The notes: generated by a model not told the origin, from the letters alone. Positions 35,062 through 44,215 are shown, numbered from the stretch's first letter. The stretch is DNA of 64,000 bases from an uncultured Eubacteriales bacterium (GCA_900539225.1 UQBO01000001.1:186001-250000), one strand, 5' to 3'. Made by a program: numbers and translations.

Positions 35062-38000
35062 ATGGACTTAAAAGCTTTATCAAATGATCGCGTAGCCGAT
35101 AGAGAACATCAAATATCTGAATATTGGAAGAGTATCGATCTACTTAAATTAACAAACGATAAAAGAGATAAAGACAATAGATATGTTTTCTTCGAAGGCC
35201 CACCAACAGCTAACGGAAAGCCTGGTATACATCACGTAAGTGGCAGAACACTAAAGGACTCTGTCTGCAGATATAAGGTTATGCAAGGCTACTACGTAAA
35301 CAGAAAAGCCGGTTGGGATACTCACGGACTACCTGTTGAAATTGAAACTGAAAAACAATTAGGACTTCATAATAAACAAGATATAGAAAAGTATGGCGTA
35401 AAAGATTTTAATGAAAAATGTAAAGAGTCAGTATTTAAGTATGAGTCACTATGGAGACAGATGACTGAAAAGATGGCTTATCTAATTGATCTTGACAATC
35501 CATATATAACTCTTGATAATGACTACATCGAATCTACTTGGCATATACTTGATAAGATGTTTAAGGATGGACTAATTTATGAAGGTCACAAGATTATGCC
35601 TTATTGCCCAAGATGCGGCACAGGACTTGCTTCACACGAAGTAGCTCAAGGCTATGAGATGATTAAAAGTGAATCAGCTTATGTTAAGTTCAAAAAGAAA
35701 GATGCTGATAATGAGTACTATCTTGCATGGACAACAACACCATGGACTCTTCCTTCAAATGTAAGCTTAACAGTTAATAAAGATTTTGATTACATTAAGA
35801 TAAAACATAAAGAGACTGGCGAGATACTTTACTTAGCTAAGTCACTTTTCAAACAAGCACTTGAAAAAGACGCAGAAAACTATGAAATAATAGCTGAGAT
35901 GAAGGGATCAGACCTAGTTGGAGGCGAGTACGAACAATTACTGCCATATTTACCTTGTGATAAAAAAGCTTTCTTCATAACAGAAGCTGATTACGTTACT
36001 ATGGAAGATGGTACTGGTATAGTTCACACAGCACCAGCCTTTGGTGAAGACGACTATAATACATCAAGAAGATATGATTTACCAGTTCTTAATCCAGTTG
36101 ACGAAGAGGGTAAGTTTACAGATACTCCTTGGAAAGGCATGTGGGTTATGGATGCTGACCCATTGATCATTGAAGAGCTAAAAAAAGAAAATAAATTATA
36201 TAGAAAACAAAAGATAGAGCACAACTATCCACATTGCTGGAGATGCCACACACCACTTCTTTATTATGCAAAACCATCTTGGTATATAGAAGTAACTAAG
36301 TTTAAAGACAAAATTGTTGAAAATAACAATACAGTTAATTGGTATCCAGACTATGTTGGTGAAAAGAGATTTGGTTTCTGGCTAGATAACCTAAAGGACT
36401 GGGCTCTATCTAGATCAAGATACTGGGGAACACCACTACCAATTTGGAAGTGCGAAGACTGCGGTCATATGGAAAGCGTTGGCTCAAGAAAAGAACTTAA
36501 GGAAAAAGCTATTGAAGATATAGATGAAAACATCGAATTGCACAGACCATATGTTGACGACGTTCATCTAGAGTGTCCACACTGTCATGGCAAGATGACT
36601 AGAGAAAAGGATGTAATTGACGTTTGGTTTGACTCAGGCGCAATGCCATTTAGCCAATGGCACTATCCATTCGAGCATACTGAAGACTTTGATCACAAGT
36701 TCCCAGCAGACTTCATCTGTGAAGGCATAGACCAAACAAGAGGCTGGTTCTACAGCTTACTTGCTATATCAACATATATGACTGGTAAGGCTCCATATAA
36801 AAACGTTCTTGTAAACAACTTAGTACTTGATAAGTACGGTAAAAAGATGAGTAAAAGCAGGGGCAATACCATAGACCCATTCGAGCTATTTGACGAATAT
36901 GGTGCAGATGCTGTAAGATGGTATCTATTATACGTATCACCAGCTTGGACTACTAAGAAAGTCGATGTAGATGGCTTAAAAGACATCAGCTCGAAATTCT
37001 TTAACACACTTAGAAATGTATATAACTTCTTCTACATGTATTTACAAACCGATGGCATTGATCCAAAGACATTAGACGTACCATATGAAAAGAGAAGCGA
37101 TATAGACAAGTGGATACTTGCTAAATATAACAAACTTCTTCTAAATATCGAAGAAGAGATGGATAAGTTCGAGCTAACAAATGTAGTTAGAATGATACAA
37201 GATTTTGTAGTTGAAGATATATCAAACTGGTATATCAGACGTTCAAGAAGAAGATTCTGGGCTACAGAGCTTGATGATGATAAGAAGGCAGTTTTACAAA
37301 CAACATACGAAATACTTCTTGGAGTTTCTAAGGTCATAGCACCATTTGCTCCATATACAGCAGAAGAGTTCTATCAAAGACTTGGAGATCTAGAATCAGT
37401 TCACATAGACTATTATCCAAAGGCTAATAAAGACCTAATCGATGAAAAACTTATTTACAAGATGGATTTAGTTCGTACACTTGTAAAACTAGGTAGATCA
37501 TCAAGAGAGAATGCTAAGATCAAGGTAAGAATACCTCTTAACGAGATAGTTATCGATGGTAAGTATAGAGAAGACCTAGAAGACTTGACAGACTTAATCA
37601 AGGAAGAGCTTAACGTAAAGAACGTTTACTACGAAGATGATTTGAAGAAGTACATGAATTTCAACTTGAAGCCGAACTTCAAAGTTGCTGGCTCAATACT
37701 TGGATCAAAGATTAAGGACTTCACTAAGTATCTATTAAATGTTAATAGCATAGACTTTGTAGACAAGCTTGACCACGCTGATCAAACTGTTGAGCTTAAT
37801 GGTGAAGCGACTGAAATCAAAAAAGATTATGTAGATGTAAGAATCGAGTCCAAAGAAGGCTTTAATGTCGAAATGGAAAATGGTGTATTCATCATACTTG
37901 ATACTAAGTTAACAGAAGAACTTCTTGATGAAGGCTACTTAAGAGAGTTTATATCAAAGGTACAACAACTTAGAAAGCAAAATGATTTCGACGTGCTAGA

Positions 38001-38172
38001 TAAGATTAAGATCTATGTTGATGCAAATGATGATTTGAAAGCTATCTTTGAAAAGTTCAAAGACTTTATACTAAAAGAAACAGTTGCAGATAGCATTGAA
38101 TACAAAGAACTTGATGTAGAAGAAACAGACTTAAATGGTAAGACTGTAAAGATATTTGTTGAAAGAATATAA
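35062..38172 (+). CDS. ileS: Isoleucine--tRNA ligase, eukaryote-like type
   Basis: Class I synthetase that charges tRNA-Ile and edits valine. The 1036-residue protein has the HIGH box as GIHH in PPTANGKPGIHHVSGRT near residues 46-62, a Zn-type knuckle with CPRCGTG and CWRCH, the editing domain, and KKMSKSRGNTIDPF near residue 595. Its motif spelling and length match the second, eukaryote-like IleRS type common in clostridia and Bacteroidota, a group often less sensitive to mupirocin; that sensitivity is inference. AGGAGG precedes the ATG. A terminator follows. No T-box leader is possible, since only two bases separate it from the gene before. Confidence 0.96.
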   Translation: MDLKALSNDRVADREHQISEYWKSIDLLKLTNDKRDKDNRYVFFEGPPTANGKPGIHHVSGRTLKDSVCRYKVMQGYYVNRKAGWDTHGLPVEIETEKQLGLHNKQDIEKYGVKDFNEKCKESVFKYESLWRQMTEKMAYLIDLDNPYITLDNDYIESTWHILDKMFKDGLIYEGHKIMPYCPRCGTGLASHEVAQGYEMIKSESAYVKFKKKDADNEYYLAWTTTPWTLPSNVSLTVNKDFDYIKIKHKETGEILYLAKSLFKQALEKDAENYEIIAEMKGSDLVGGEYEQLLPYLPCDKKAFFITEADYVTMEDGTGIVHTAPAFGEDDYNTSRRYDLPVLNPVDEEGKFTDTPWKGMWVMDADPLIIEELKKENKLYRKQKIEHNYPHCWRCHTPLLYYAKPSWYIEVTKFKDKIVENNNTVNWYPDYVGEKRFGFWLDNLKDWALSRSRYWGTPLPIWKCEDCGHMESVGSRKELKEKAIEDIDENIELHRPYVDDVHLECPHCHGKMTREKDVIDVWFDSGAMPFSQWHYPFEHTEDFDHKFPADFICEGIDQTRGWFYSLLAISTYMTGKAPYKNVLVNNLVLDKYGKKMSKSRGNTIDPFELFDEYGADAVRWYLLYVSPAWTTKKVDVDGLKDISSKFFNTLRNVYNFFYMYLQTDGIDPKTLDVPYEKRSDIDKWILAKYNKLLLNIEEEMDKFELTNVVRMIQDFVVEDISNWYIRRSRRRFWATELDDDKKAVLQTTYEILLGVSKVIAPFAPYTAEEFYQRLGDLESVHIDYYPKANKDLIDEKLIYKMDLVRTLVKLGRSSRENAKIKVRIPLNEIVIDGKYREDLEDLTDLIKEELNVKNVYYEDDLKKYMNFNLKPNFKVAGSILGSKIKDFTKYLLNVNSIDFVDKLDHADQTVELNGEATEIKKDYVDVRIESKEGFNVEMENGVFIILDTKLTEELLDEGYLREFISKVQQLRKQNDFDVLDKIKIYVDANDDLKAIFEKFKDFILKETVADSIEYKELDVEETDLNGKTVKIFVERI

Positions 38173-38179
38173 ATTAACT

Positions 38180-38209
38180 AAGACTAGGGCAGATGCTCTA
38201 GTCTTTTTT
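38180..38209 (+). terminator. Terminator after ileS
   Basis: AAGACTAGGGC at 38180-38190 pairs with GCTCTAGTCTT at 38195-38205 (one G-T), loop AGAT, then six T. It ends the long + strand unit from rpmE. Confidence 0.85.
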
Positions 38210-38215
38210 GCACAG

Positions 38216-38249
38216 ATCAATGGCCAGAGCATTTGCTCTGGCCATTGAT
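38216..38249. repeat. Perfect 16-bp inverted repeat between convergent genes
   Basis: ATCAATGGCCAGAGCA at 38216-38231 and its exact reverse complement at 38234-38249 are separated by only TT. It lies between the ileS terminator and the stop of the minus-strand ATPase. Neither strand has a good T-run right after the stem, so it is not a textbook terminator; it may serve the minus-strand gene. Its centre (AGAGCA..TGCTCT) resembles that of the neighbouring terminator. Confidence 0.8.
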
Positions 38250-38256
38250 TTATAAA

Positions 38257-39714
38257 TTATTTCTTTCTCTTAATCGTATTCATTATATCTCTTGCTACGG
38301 TTCTACCTATTTGATAAGTGAAGGCACTAAAGACTCTCTTTAAAATTTTATCTGCAGTACTTTCATTTCTCTTCTTTTGATTTTGCTTTGTTCTGTATTC
38401 TTTTTGTGCATCTTTTTCAGCTTTTTCAGCTTCCATTTCTTTATTGATTTGGATGTATCTTTCACTAAGTATCTCATATGCTGATTCTCTGTCAATTGGC
38501 TCTTTGTACTTAGAGTTAAAATCTGAATTATTAACAATCTCATTAAATACAGCTTCATCTATCATACCAATCTTTGACATAGGTGGCCTTATAAGAGTTA
38601 TCTCAGCTATGGATGGCTCACCATCTTCATTAAGCGTAGAGACCAAGGCTTCACCAGTTTTTAAATTCAGTATAGCTTTTTCGCTGTCAAAGTTTGGATT
38701 CTTCCTAAAACTATCAGCAGCATATTTAACATTCTTAATCTCATTAGGAGTGTAGGCTCTTAAAGCATGTTCGATTCTGTTAGATAATTGGCTTAAAACT
38801 TCTTCAGGTATATCCTTAGGATTTTGCGTAACGAAGAAGATACCAACACCTTTAGACCTTATAAGCTTGATAATAGTAACGATGTTTTCAAGCATCTTTT
38901 TATTTAAGTCTTTAAAAATTAAGTGAGCCTCATCTAAGAATAATACCAGCTTTGGTTTATCAAGATCACCAACTTCATCAAGACTAGTAAATATTTGACT
39001 AAGTAGATAGATTACAACTGATTGATACATCTTTGAGTTAAGGTAGAGCTCTGTACAGTTGAGTATGTTTGCTGTGCCTTTTTCACCATTTTTCACTAAT
39101 AAATCATCTACATCGAAAGATGGTTCACCAAAGAAGTCAATTGCTCCTTCATTTTCAAATCTAATAAGAGTTCTTTGTATAGCATTTATACTTTGCTTAG
39201 CAACATTGCCATATTTATTTGAAATATCACTAGAGAAGTCCGCCATATACTTAAGCATAATCTTTAGATCTTTAAAATCGATAAGCTTAAGCTCGTTCTC
39301 GTCGGCAATTTTATACATAACATCGATGACGCCGCTTTGCACATCATTCAGCCCAAGCATCTTAGATAGTAGAACTGGACCTATATCTGTAACAGATGCT
39401 CTTAGCGGAACACCTTTTTTATATATATCAAAAATTTCAACAGGGAAGCTATCAACTTGGTAGTCATCTATACCAAGCTTAGCAAGTCTTTCATCAATCT
39501 TATCATTTCTCTCACCGTTTTCAGCTAGACTCATAATGTCGCCTTTAACATCGGTAATGAATGTGTTGATGCCGTCGTTATTTAGCATTTCACTAATTAC
39601 TTTTAATGTAACAGTCTTACCAGTACCAGTCGCTCCTGCTATGATGCCGTGTCTATTTAGCATCTTAGGGTTCAAATATACTTTTTCGTTCTCTCCACCT
39701 AGTAAATATTTCAT
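38257..39714 (-). CDS. HerA/YjgR-like ATPase (DUF853 family)
   Basis: P-loop ATPase of the HerA-FtsK superfamily, DUF853 (YjgR) type; the function is unsettled, possibly DNA translocation or repair. The ~485-residue protein starts MKYLLGGENEKVYLNPKML, with Walker A GATGTGKT at residues 27-34, KGDIMSLAENG, Walker B LVLFLDEAHLIF near 255, a sensor TQNPKDIPEEVLSQLSNRI, and a Lys/Glu-rich helical tail. On the minus strand its ATG follows AGAGGTG; an in-frame GTG at 39729 overlaps that site and was rejected. It is a single-gene minus-strand unit, convergent to ileS and divergent from the parvulin gene. Confidence 0.88.
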   Translation of the reverse strand: MKYLLGGENEKVYLNPKMLNRHGIIAGATGTGKTVTLKVISEMLNNDGINTFITDVKGDIMSLAENGERNDKIDERLAKLGIDDYQVDSFPVEIFDIYKKGVPLRASVTDIGPVLLSKMLGLNDVQSGVIDVMYKIADENELKLIDFKDLKIMLKYMADFSSDISNKYGNVAKQSINAIQRTLIRFENEGAIDFFGEPSFDVDDLLVKNGEKGTANILNCTELYLNSKMYQSVVIYLLSQIFTSLDEVGDLDKPKLVLFLDEAHLIFKDLNKKMLENIVTIIKLIRSKGVGIFFVTQNPKDIPEEVLSQLSNRIEHALRAYTPNEIKNVKYAADSFRKNPNFDSEKAILNLKTGEALVSTLNEDGEPSIAEITLIRPPMSKIGMIDEAVFNEIVNNSDFNSKYKEPIDRESAYEILSERYIQINKEMEAEKAEKDAQKEYRTKQNQKKRNESTADKILKRVFSAFTYQIGRTVARDIMNTIKRKK

Positions 39715-39733
39715 AAAATCACCTCTCACAACT

Positions 39734-39742
39734 ATTATAACA
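39734..39742 (-). promoter_or_regulatory. Extended -10 of the HerA-like gene
   Basis: On the minus strand TGT-TATAAT at 39742-39734 precedes the gene by about 20 bases. A matching -35 at 17 bp is poor, so recognition probably depends on the TGn extension. Confidence 0.55.
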
Positions 39743-39765
39743 CATTTTCATCTTTAAAAATAGTC

Positions 39766-39794
39766 TTGCAAAATAATAATTTATATGATAATAT
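39766..39794 (+). promoter_or_regulatory. Promoter of the parvulin gene
   Basis: TTGCAA at 39766-39771, 17-bp spacer, and TAATAT at 39789-39794 preceded by TGA. The -10 matches 4 of 6, with an extended element. Divergent from the HerA-like gene promoter. Confidence 0.55.
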
Positions 39795-39829
39795 AAATAT
39801 GTGAAAGATTAAATTTTAAGGAGGATATT

Positions 39830-40582
39830 TTGGAAATAAATAAGGAAGTAGTCGCTAAAGTATGCGGCAAAGAAATTAAAAAAGAAGACGTTGTAAACTT
39901 TGCAAATATGCTTGGACCACAACTAACTATGCAGTTCCAATCAAAGGACGGAGTTAAAAAATTAGTTGAAGAGATGGTTAATCAAGCGATGTTATATAAT
40001 AATGCTATCGATGAAAAACTAGACGAGAGTGAAGAGTATAAAGCTGAGATGGCAAAGGCTAAAGAAAATATCTTAACTAATATAGCTTTTAAAAAGGCTC
40101 TTGAATGTGAAGAAGCGACAGATGAAGAACTTAAAAACTATTATAACGAATTTAAGGATGAATTTTCTGAACCTGAATCAAGATCTGCTAGCCATATCTT
40201 AGTTGATAATGAAGATAAAGCAAAGGATATCAAGGCTAAAATTGATAAGGGCGAGGACTTTGCAAGCCTTGCTCAAGAACACTCTGCATGCCCATCTAAG
40301 GCTAATAGTGGAGACTTAGGTACATTCCATAGAGGACAAATGGTTAAGGAATTTGACGACAAGGTATTCTCAATGAAGCTTGGAGAAGTTTCTGAGCCAG
40401 TTAAGACTCAATTTGGCTATCATATAATCAAGTTAAATAAGATTAATGATGCAAAAGCTAGATCATTTGATGAAGTTAAAGATGAAGTGCGTGCTCATGT
40501 TATGCAAATTAAACAAATGAACGCATTTAAGGCAGTAATTGACAGCTTAAAGGATAAATACAAACCAGAAATATTTGTTTAA
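39830..40582 (+). CDS. Parvulin-type peptidyl-prolyl isomerase, cytoplasmic form
   Basis: PpiC-domain isomerase, probably a folding helper. The 250-residue protein has an N-terminal SurA/trigger-like helical region and a parvulin domain from about residue 117: SRSASHILVDNEDKAKDI, GEDFASLAQEHSACPSKANSGDLGTFHRGQMVKEFDDKVFSMKLGEVSEPVKTQFGYHIIKL. No signal peptide and no lipobox, so unlike PrsA it should stay in the cytoplasm. TTG 39830 is the start, after AAGGAGG at 39818-39824. It heads a run of six genes ending at 44215. Confidence 0.9.
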   Translation: MEINKEVVAKVCGKEIKKEDVVNFANMLGPQLTMQFQSKDGVKKLVEEMVNQAMLYNNAIDEKLDESEEYKAEMAKAKENILTNIAFKKALECEEATDEELKNYYNEFKDEFSEPESRSASHILVDNEDKAKDIKAKIDKGEDFASLAQEHSACPSKANSGDLGTFHRGQMVKEFDDKVFSMKLGEVSEPVKTQFGYHIIKLNKINDAKARSFDEVKDEVRAHVMQIKQMNAFKAVIDSLKDKYKPEIFV

Positions 40583-40601
40583 TGAAAGGATATGAGAGCT
40601 G

Positions 40602-41939
40602 ATGAGGCTTGAATTATTTGATTTTATTGATGACACTATAGATTTACTTGAAGAAAATAATGATAAATTGGAAGAAGTATTAGAGATTTTGGAAAATTTC
40701 TTTACTAATACATTCTGTGCTAAGGATCACTTTCTAGCTGCTAGAGGCAGAGTTAAGGAAGCTACTTCACTTAGAGAGAAGATACTTAGAAACAATTTAT
40801 ACACTGAGTACAAGACGCCAGAGAACCTTATGGAGAACATCTCAGATATCATAGGTGTTAGAATTGAATGTAGGTTCATTGACGACGAAAAGAAAATTTA
40901 TAGAGACTTACTAAACTTATTCAATTATAAAGAGGACAGGGGATACTACTCAAGCCATATCAATAAAAAGATATATCTAAAGCTATCTGAAGAGCAGCCA
41001 CAATTACAAAAGAATGGTTTTGAGATCTACAAGATAGATGGCAAGTATGTTGATGATGACGGCAAGAAGATTCACTTTGAGCTTCAAATAAAGTCACTAG
41101 TCAATGTATTCTGGGGAGACATAGACCACAAAGTCCTATATAAGAACTACAACTACGTACTTACAGAAGATTTCTTTATAGACATCATGGCAACTATTAA
41201 GGATAATTTAACTATGGTTGATAGACAGCTTATGAGTGTTTATAACCATCTTAATAGGTCTGACTCAAGTGTGCAGGTTAATAAGAAGAAGCAACTTGTT
41301 AAGCTTGTATCAAAGACTATACACGATATATTTAAATCAAAGGTTAAGAGCGATTTAGGTTATATTATTGACTACAAGGACTCCTGCGACATGATTAGCG
41401 AGTACTTATTTATGAAGGCTCAAAGAAAATCTGCTAAAGATATATCACAAGAGTTTGTTGATTTAGTAGGAAGATTATCAGATATACAGGAAAATCTTGG
41501 CCCTATAACAAACTATATAGAGTTTGAGAGAAAGCCTGTGTTTAACGATACTTTCACTCAAAGCTTAGGTGACGAAATACTAAAACTTATAAATACTGAT
41601 TTTAAGTGGAATTTATTCTTTAGGATAATATTTATTATTGAAAAGGGTACTAATGTTGAAGACTTTGAAGGCTTCATAATATTCTTAAGATACAAGTTCT
41701 ATGAATCAGTTGCTCTAAGCATTAGAAATAAGGATATGTCAAAGGAAGAGAAAGAGTTTATAATTAACTACTACCTTGATCAAATAAGCTATGATTTTAA
41801 GAAAAAACCCGAACTTTCATTTATAACTGATGAAAATATTAACGAAATTAATAAAAATATTAGTCTCGAATTAGTTAATATATCTAATTTTGAGGACTTT
41901 TCCGAACAAATTTTAGAAAGAGGAGAAACAGATGAGTAA
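40602..41939 (+). CDS. RelA/SpoT synthetase-like protein with long C-terminal extension
   Basis: The N-terminal ~210 residues resemble the (p)ppGpp synthetase fold: SLREKILRNNLY with ISDIIGVRIECRFIDDEKKIYRDL, then HFELQIKSLVNVFWGDIDHKVLYKN, which corresponds to the EIQIRT...WAxxEHxxxYK segment of RelA and small alarmone synthetases. The usual NGYRSLH motif reads DRGYYSSH, so catalysis is uncertain. The following ~230 residues are helical with no HD, TGS or ACT domain recognised. The full length is 445 residues, longer than small alarmone synthetases. It starts at ATG 40602 and overlaps the DUF1292 gene by eight bases. Confidence 0.72.
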   Translation: MRLELFDFIDDTIDLLEENNDKLEEVLEILENFFTNTFCAKDHFLAARGRVKEATSLREKILRNNLYTEYKTPENLMENISDIIGVRIECRFIDDEKKIYRDLLNLFNYKEDRGYYSSHINKKIYLKLSEEQPQLQKNGFEIYKIDGKYVDDDGKKIHFELQIKSLVNVFWGDIDHKVLYKNYNYVLTEDFFIDIMATIKDNLTMVDRQLMSVYNHLNRSDSSVQVNKKKQLVKLVSKTIHDIFKSKVKSDLGYIIDYKDSCDMISEYLFMKAQRKSAKDISQEFVDLVGRLSDIQENLGPITNYIEFERKPVFNDTFTQSLGDEILKLINTDFKWNLFFRIIFIIEKGTNVEDFEGFIIFLRYKFYESVALSIRNKDMSKEEKEFIINYYLDQISYDFKKKPELSFITDENINEINKNISLELVNISNFEDFSEQILERGETDE

Positions 41940-42282
41940 AGATAAAGATTTTATTGACGAACACGATTGCTGCTGCCACGACGAAGACTGCGGCTGCGGA
42001 CATGATCACGAACATGATGATTGCGACTGTGAAGACACAATGATCATCACTTTAGATGACGGAACAGAGCTTGAATGCGCTGTACTTGATCTATTTAATT
42101 ACAAAGGAGACGACTACATTTTCTTGTTCCCACTAGACGTAGAAGAGGAAGAAGAGTACGTTTATCCTTATAAGTACATCGAGCATGAAAATGATGTCGA
42201 TGTTGAACTAGAAGTCGTAGATGACGCAATCATAGACGAACTTATGGAAGAATTTTATAATAAAAACGAGGTAGATGAGTAA
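41932..42282 (+). CDS. DUF1292 protein with Cys/His-rich N-terminus
   Basis: DUF1292 family protein (116 residues), function unknown. The conserved core is MIITLDDGTELECAVLDLFNYKGDDYIFLFPLD (about residues 36-70), followed by acidic stretches. The first 35 residues are unusual: seven Cys (13, 14, 15, 20, 22, 31, 33) and five His (11, 16, 24, 26, 28) among Asp and Glu, a possible metal-binding segment. It overlaps the gene before and after by eight bases each. Confidence 0.85.
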   Translation: MSKDKDFIDEHDCCCHDEDCGCGHDHEHDDCDCEDTMIITLDDGTELECAVLDLFNYKGDDYIFLFPLDVEEEEEYVYPYKYIEHENDVDVELEVVDDAIIDELMEEFYNKNEVDE

Positions 42283-43234
42283 TATTATAAGCTTTGAGGA
42301 AGAGAAAAAACTCTATAGAGTCTACTCGGAGTACTTAAGAAATAAATTTCACACTAAGGTTTATAAGCTTCCTATCAGTCTAAACATAACTTGTCCCAAT
42401 AGAGACGGATCAAAGGCTTATGGCGGCTGCATCTTTTGCACAGCAGAGGGAGGCAGCTTTGAGAATTTGTCTAATAAACTATCTGTTAAAGAGCAGATTG
42501 AGCAAAACAAGATAAATATCACGAAGAACCATAAGGCTACTAAGTTCATAGCTTATTTCCAAAACTTTTCTAATACTTATATGCCACTAGATCAGTTTAA
42601 GGAAAATATTATGAACGCGATTCAGGAAGATGTTGTTGGAATTAACATATCGACAAGGCCTGATTTAATCTTTGATGATTACATGAAGTTTTTGAAGGAT
42701 GTAAAGGATGAGTATAATCTTGAGATAACTGTTGAACTGGGCTTACAGAGCTCAAATGATGAGACGCTTAAGATATTAAACCGTTGTCATAGTACTAATG
42801 ACTATATCAATGCATGTCAAACATTATCAAAGTACGGAATAAGAAAGGCAGCTCACTTGATACTTGATTTGCCATGGGATAGCGTAGAAGACATATATAA
42901 TGACGCTAGGCTCATTAACATGACAAAGACGGATGAAGTAAAACTTCATAGCTTATACATAATGGAAGGTACTAAGATAGCCCAGATGTATAAAGCTCAT
43001 GAGTTTAAACTATTAAACAGAGAAGACTATGTAGATAGAGTAGAAATTTTCTTAACTCATATAAAAGATGATATAATTATACAAAGATTGGTCGGAAGAT
43101 CCGATGAAGAGGGAACGATTCATTGCAACTGGGGCGAATCTTGGTGGAGAATAAAAGATTCCATATTAGAACAAATGAAAAGAAAATCAAATTACCAAGG
43201 TAAATATTTTAAGGAGGATGATTTTTATGGTTAA
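42275..43234 (+). CDS. Radical SAM protein, YhcC/TIGR01212 family
   Basis: Radical SAM enzyme of unknown substrate, related to the Elp3 family. The 319-residue protein has the cluster-binding cysteines in ITCPNRDGSKAYGGCIFCTAEGG near residues 39-61, the SAM-binding strands NISTRPDL and VELGLQSSNDETLKILNR, and the C-terminal KLHSLYIMEGTKIA and NWGESWWRIKDSI. GAGGTAG precedes the ATG. The neighbour upstream is the DUF1292 protein; a P-loop protein follows. Confidence 0.9.
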   Translation: MSNIISFEEEKKLYRVYSEYLRNKFHTKVYKLPISLNITCPNRDGSKAYGGCIFCTAEGGSFENLSNKLSVKEQIEQNKINITKNHKATKFIAYFQNFSNTYMPLDQFKENIMNAIQEDVVGINISTRPDLIFDDYMKFLKDVKDEYNLEITVELGLQSSNDETLKILNRCHSTNDYINACQTLSKYGIRKAAHLILDLPWDSVEDIYNDARLINMTKTDEVKLHSLYIMEGTKIAQMYKAHEFKLLNREDYVDRVEIFLTHIKDDIIIQRLVGRSDEEGTIHCNWGESWWRIKDSILEQMKRKSNYQGKYFKEDDFYG

Positions 43235-43646
43235 ATTAATCTTAGGAGCAAAAGGTGCAGGAAAGACTAAGTGGTTAATCAATGGTGCTAACGATGACAT
43301 TAAGTCAGGTAACGGCAACATTACGTTCTTAGATGTTGAGGACGAACACATATTTTCTCTAGACACTAACGTTAGACTTATTAACTTAAGCGACTACAGT
43401 GTAAATTCTATTGAAAAGTTCTATGGCTTCTTGCTTGGAATGCTATCTATGGACTTCGACCTAGAAAAAATTTATATCGACAGTATTTATAAGATTATCG
43501 ATATTAAGAAAGAAGATTTAAAATGCTTAGTAAAGAATTTAGATGAAATTTCTGAAAAGCATGATGTAGACATACTTATCAACGTTGACTACGTAGCTGA
43601 TGAAGTAGACAGTGACTTAAGGAGTTATGTAGAAGAAGTTAAATAA
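43227..43646 (+). CDS. Small P-loop protein of unknown function
   Basis: The 139-residue protein starts MVKLILGAKGAGKTKWLINGAND, a Walker A motif (GAKGAGKT), and has IYIDSIYKIIDI as a possible Walker B and ILINVDYVADEVDSDLR. It is short, a single nucleotide-binding domain, with no family I can name. Similar small P-loop proteins are common in Clostridia near a DUF6648-like gene, as here. ATG 43227 follows AAGGAGG; ATG 43218 is too close to that site. Function unknown. Confidence 0.75.
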   Translation: MVKLILGAKGAGKTKWLINGANDDIKSGNGNITFLDVEDEHIFSLDTNVRLINLSDYSVNSIEKFYGFLLGMLSMDFDLEKIYIDSIYKIIDIKKEDLKCLVKNLDEISEKHDVDILINVDYVADEVDSDLRSYVEEVK

Positions 43647-43663
43647 TTAGAAAGTGGTATTTA

Positions 43664-44215
43664 ATGCTTTATGTAAAGAGGAAGAATCTTTTTGAGGTAT
43701 TTTTAGAGAAGAGACATTCTTTGATCATACAGTTCAACAACGGTGACTTGACGAAGAAGGAGTTTCTTCAAGAGAATTTCAATTTTATTACTAGTCTAAA
43801 CATCAAACCTTTTATTAAGATTGATTCATTTGAAAAGGGCATGTTTAACTACCAATACTATAACTCACTTGCTAAATATTATCTGATGCTTGCAAACGAG
43901 ATAAAAAACACAAACAAGCACAAAAAGTACTTTGTTGAGTACAAAAATACTGGGCTAAGTTTGTATCATCAAAAAGATTTAACGACTATAAGCATACTAA
44001 GGCTGGTTGACTTTGAGAATGTTGATGCGTACTACGTTAAAACAAATTCAAAGTTCTTAAATGGCAAGCTTTATGAGATAGTCTTAAGTGACTATAATGA
44101 AGCAATCTTCCATTCGAAAGCTTTGTGGCTTGTAGACATTTTGAGAGAGAAGAACGTTTTTAGTGAAAAGAAGAAAGAGTCGGTAATAGATTCGTATATA
44201 AATAAACTCTACTAG
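43664..44215 (+). CDS. Conserved hypothetical protein, possibly DUF6648
   Basis: The 183-residue protein is helical and basic, with FEVFLEKRHSLIIQFNNGDLTKKEFLQENFNFITSLNIKPFIKID at residues 9-53 and YQYYNSLAKYYLMLANEI; this resembles a clostridial family (I believe DUF6648) but I cannot check. No catalytic motif. It is the last gene of the unit that starts with the parvulin, and its stop is inside the following terminator. Confidence 0.65.
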   Translation: MLYVKRKNLFEVFLEKRHSLIIQFNNGDLTKKEFLQENFNFITSLNIKPFIKIDSFEKGMFNYQYYNSLAKYYLMLANEIKNTNKHKKYFVEYKNTGLSLYHQKDLTTISILRLVDFENVDAYYVKTNSKFLNGKLYEIVLSDYNEAIFHSKALWLVDILREKNVFSEKKKESVIDSYINKLY

